This document shows positions 61,557-64,000 of a stretch of 64,000 nt of DNA, in pieces. This DNA comes from Bacillota bacterium (GTDB taxonomy: Bacteria > Bacillota > Clostridia > Lachnospirales > Lachnospiraceae): positions 62,001 to 126,000 of the forward strand of contig JAEZKA010000101.1 of assembly GCA_023436225.1 (NCBI GenBank), given 5' to 3'. Position 1 is the stretch's first letter. Each line of letters begins with the position of its first letter. The translations under genes were made by a program, and so were the position numbers. The notes under the pieces are model-generated. The model was not told the DNA's origin. It searched no databases and saw only the letters and a list, made by a program, of their open reading frames with translations.

Positions 61557-62543
61557 ATGGAACAAAGAGTTTTAGGAAAATCAGGGATTAAGGTAAGCCC
61601 TATTGGACTGGGCTGTTGGGCAATCGGAGGTCAATTTTATATGGACGGTAAAATTGATGGCTATGGTGATACCGACGATAGGATGTCCATTGCAGCAATC
61701 CAGTCTGCAATGGATTTAGGTATCAATTATATTGATACCTCGGACTCCTATGGCATCGGGCATAGTGAACGGTTAGTCGGAGAGGCTATCAAAGGTCGCA
61801 GATCTCAGATCGTCCTCTCCACCAAGTTCGGCTACATTGGTAGTGAAGGAACAAAAACTCTTCAGGGCTACAATGTCACTCCAGATTACATCGAGAGGGC
61901 CTGCGATGCTTCACTTAGACGTCTGCAGACAGACTATATCGACCTCTATCTGCTTCATGTATGGGAAATCGGACTCTCTGAGATTGATTCTGTTATCCAA
62001 ACCTTAGAACAGCTCGTTTCCAAAGGAAAAATCAGAACTTATGGCTGGAGTACCGATTTAACACCCGGCGCCAAATTATTCGCAGAGCACCAAAACTGCA
62101 GTGCCATCCAGCAGCAATTTAATATCCTTGGCGGCAATGAGGATATTCTTAAGCTATGTGAGGACAAAAATCTTGCCAGTATTAATCGCAGTCCGTTGGC
62201 GATGGGCTTTTTAAGTGGAAAATTTAAAAGGGACACTATGCTAGCCAAGGATGATGTACGCGGAGCTGGTCATACATGGATTGAAGAAATATTCAAGGAC
62301 GGTAAACCAAATTCCGTGGCCTATGATAAACTGAATGCAATTCGAGATATTTTAACTATCGGAGGAAGAACTCTGGTTCAGGGTTCCCTCGCCTGGATTT
62401 GGGCTAAGAGTGGGGTTACCATCCCGATCCCAGGTTTCAAAACCGTAGAACAGATTAAAGAAAATGTCAAATCAATTGAGTTTGGCCCACTTCCACAAGC
62501 TCAAATGCTGGAAATAGACAATATTTTGAAGAGCATGAATTAA
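61557..62543 (+). CDS. Aldo/keto reductase
   Basis: A 328-residue NADPH-dependent TIM barrel of the AKR superfamily. The opening LGKSGIKVSPIGLGCWAIGG, catalytic Asp-Tyr (YIDTSDSYG), Lys (STKFGY) and His (LYLLHVWE) are present, along with the nicotinamide-binding SINRSPLAMGFLSGKF and IPIPGFKTVEQIKENV near the C-terminus. It probably reduces an aldehyde or ketone. GGAGG lies nine bases before the ATG. The TetR gene upstream probably controls it in response to the toxic carbonyl or a related compound. Confidence 0.92.
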   Translation: MEQRVLGKSGIKVSPIGLGCWAIGGQFYMDGKIDGYGDTDDRMSIAAIQSAMDLGINYIDTSDSYGIGHSERLVGEAIKGRRSQIVLSTKFGYIGSEGTKTLQGYNVTPDYIERACDASLRRLQTDYIDLYLLHVWEIGLSEIDSVIQTLEQLVSKGKIRTYGWSTDLTPGAKLFAEHQNCSAIQQQFNILGGNEDILKLCEDKNLASINRSPLAMGFLSGKFKRDTMLAKDDVRGAGHTWIEEIFKDGKPNSVAYDKLNAIRDILTIGGRTLVQGSLAWIWAKSGVTIPIPGFKTVEQIKENVKSIEFGPLPQAQMLEIDNILKSMN

Positions 62544-62653
62544 TTGTATAGTAAGAATTTTGTTTAATCCTGTTTTAATATTCAAATATTAGCATTTATT
62601 AAATCTTGTTTTAACTTTATACCCATACAGTAAAACCTTTACAGTATCCATAG

Positions 62654-62719
62654 AAATCACCTTTCCTCTCGTTATTTTGCTACTTGAACACTACTATTAT
62701 AACGGAAAGGTGATTTTTT
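62654..62719 (+). terminator. Long-stem terminator of the aldo/keto reductase
   Basis: AAATCACCTTTCC pairs with GGAAAGGTGATTT across about 37 bases that hold a further CGTTAT/ATAACG pair, followed by TTTTTT. It lies 110 bases past the stop codon. Confidence 0.7.
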
Positions 62720-62823
62720 GCTAGAAACAATTGGAATCCACTTGCGAATCAGTTGGTATCGCATGTCTCATTTCTCTGTTGAGAAACTCGCCTCATGCTC
62801 AACTGGCTAAAGCCGTTAATAAA

Positions 62824-62851
62824 AGGAGTGTACTAATAAAAGTACACTCCT
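62824..62851 (-). terminator. Terminator of the Big_3 surface protein gene
   Basis: AGGAGTGTAC and its complement around eight bases, with TTTTATTAAC following on the minus strand. Confidence 0.75.
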
Positions 62852-62919
62852 AATGTATTAATCCTTATTAAGCTGGAAGGTGACGTGCATACCGTCAGGT
62901 ATACGACTGTGAGGAAACC

Positions 62920-64000
62920 TCATCTGGTTACGTTGATGGTGTATTGGTCAACTTTTTTCCCATCATACCGTACTTCAACTACCTTCTTTCCTGTGGTTGT
63001 GAACTTGCGGCCTTGCGTCAGTTGCACTCCATTTATCTTCGATACATAAAAGGTAATTTTGTCATTGACGTTTGTTTCGTTGCCATCGGCATTATACACC
63101 GCATTCAGCCCGGTAGTGTCAAAGCCCTCGCCAACCTTGTAGGCGGTTTTTGTGGGATATGCCAGTATTTTTACATTTTTTAGATTATCAGTCACATTGA
63201 TGGTATATTCCGCTATCTTTTTGCCCTCATACCGTACTTCAACTACCTTCTTTCCTGTAGTTGTGAACTTACGGCCCTGTGTCAGCTCCACTGTCTTCGA
63301 TGTATAAAAGGTAATTTTATCATTGACATTTGTTTCTTTGCCTCCTGCATTACTTACAGCATTCAGCCCGGTAGTATCAAAGCCCTCGCCAACCTTGTAG
63401 GCGGTTTTTTTGGGATATGCCAGTATATTTACTCCTTGGCTCGAAGCTTCCGCTACATTGATGGTATATGTGGCCACTTTTTTGCCCTCATACCGTAGCT
63501 CAACAACCTTCTTTCCTGTGGTTGTAAACTTTCGCCCTTGTGTCAATTTCACTCCATTTATCTTCGATACATAAAAGGTTATTTTGCTGTTAACGTTTGT
63601 TTCTTTACCACCAACGCTAATTACCGCCTTCAGCCCTGTAGCATCAAAGCCCTCACCCTTCTTATAGGCGGTTTTTGTGGGGTAAGCCTGTATGATTAAG
63701 ACTTTGCTCGTATCATCAGTCACATTGATGGTATATGTAGCCACCTTTTTTCCCTCATACCGTAGCTCAACTACCTTTTTTCCTGTGATTGCAAACTTAC
63801 TGCCTTGTGTCAGTTGCACTCCATTTATCTTCGATACAAAAAAGGTTATTTTGTCGTTAATGTTTGTTTCTTTACCCCCTTCACTAATTACCGCTTTGAG
63901 CCCAGTAGTATCAAAGCCCTCGCCTTTCACATAGGCGGTTTTTGTGGGGTAAGCCTGTATTATTAACACTTTGCTCGAAGCTTCCGTTACATTGATGGTA
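62920..64000 (-). CDS. Surface protein with tandem Big_3 Ig-like domains, 3' part
   Basis: The C-terminal 360 residues of a larger protein whose start lies beyond the right edge; the frame is open to base 64000. It contains four full Big_3 (bacterial Ig-like group 3) domains of 85-90 residues and part of a fifth. Each reads (A)YPTKTAYKVGEGFDTTGL ... KITFYVSKINGVQLTQG ... KKVVEVRYEGKKVATYTINV. The domains are 75-90% alike, indicating recent duplication. They usually act as stalks on secreted adhesins or hydrolases. There is no anchor motif at the C-terminus, which stops right after the last domain (INVTR). Confidence 0.88.
   Translation of the reverse strand, partial: TINVTEASSKVLIIQAYPTKTAYVKGEGFDTTGLKAVISEGGKETNINDKITFFVSKINGVQLTQGSKFAITGKKVVELRYEGKKVATYTINVTDDTSKVLIIQAYPTKTAYKKGEGFDATGLKAVISVGGKETNVNSKITFYVSKINGVKLTQGRKFTTTGKKVVELRYEGKKVATYTINVAEASSQGVNILAYPKKTAYKVGEGFDTTGLNAVSNAGGKETNVNDKITFYTSKTVELTQGRKFTTTGKKVVEVRYEGKKIAEYTINVTDNLKNVKILAYPTKTAYKVGEGFDTTGLNAVYNADGNETNVNDKITFYVSKINGVQLTQGRKFTTTGKKVVEVRYDGKKVDQYTINVTR

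Overview
The window looks like a low-GC, anaerobic, spore-forming member of the Clostridia, most likely Lachnospiraceae. The signs are an AT-rich chromosome, strong AGGAGG ribosome sites, a sporulation sigma factor (sigH) beside rlmB, NHLP/NHLM-type peptide export genes, BspA-type and Big_3 surface proteins, and many AraC, MocR and LytTR regulators. The genus cannot be fixed from this sequence alone.

1-10.4 kb is ordinary chromosome: an acetyltransferase, tRNA-Pro(AGG), a membrane-anchored Ca-binding-repeat protein, tRNA-Thr(GGT), sigH, rlmB, rmlD, a small membrane protein, a membrane-anchored DUF4015 glycoside-hydrolase-like protein, a PAS histidine kinase with a degenerate HD-GYP response regulator, an XRE regulator and a SEC-C protein.

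10.95-19.49 kb is a compact defence island, bounded by direct repeats built on TATACGCAA and reading entirely on the minus strand. It carries (a) a Qat-type operon qatB-qatC-qatD with no qatA ATPase, followed by a PLD nuclease with a possible PUA/EVE-like reader domain and a HEPN-like protein; (b) a tyrosine integrase lacking its N-terminal arm domain; and (c) a type I CBASS (CD-NTase plus Cap15-like two-TM beta-barrel effector) whose third gene overlaps cap15 and encodes a tyrosine-recombinase-fold protein that has lost its catalytic residues. This island is the most promising place for an undescribed system.

19.5-24 kb holds a GH18 protein, a decayed acetyltransferase and a NarL-type two-component pair. 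24.0-33.0 kb is a RiPP operon: an ABC-type solute-binding lipoprotein, an HlyD-like protein, two NHLM ABC transporters (one with a C39 peptidase), a radical SAM/SPASM maturase and an NHLP-leader precursor with a 14-residue, two-cysteine core.

A family of intergenic repeats runs through 10.8-51.5 kb. The fullest copy (33.8-34.36 kb) contains a 32-residue hydrophobic toxin gene with a hairpin-masked ribosome site, its promoter and a convergent antisense RNA: a type I toxin-antitoxin locus. Other copies keep only the promoter (one now drives a MerR-methyltransferase gene) or only a hairpin whose stem varies by compensatory changes.

34.4-51.5 kb holds a frameshifted blaI/blaR1 relic with intact operators, a LytTR/DUF3021/CPBP operon, several AraC regulators, an MFS pump with its MerR-methyltransferase, a LamG surface protein, a MocR/acetyltransferase pair and a C45-type peptidase. 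51.6-64 kb holds a small Cys-rich triple-repeat protein, a 117-bp double inverted repeat, a 1634-residue BspA-type surface protein with a LytS-type kinase and SARP-type regulator, a TetR/aldo-keto reductase pair with shared operator-like sites, and the C-terminal part of a tandem Big_3 surface protein that runs off the end.
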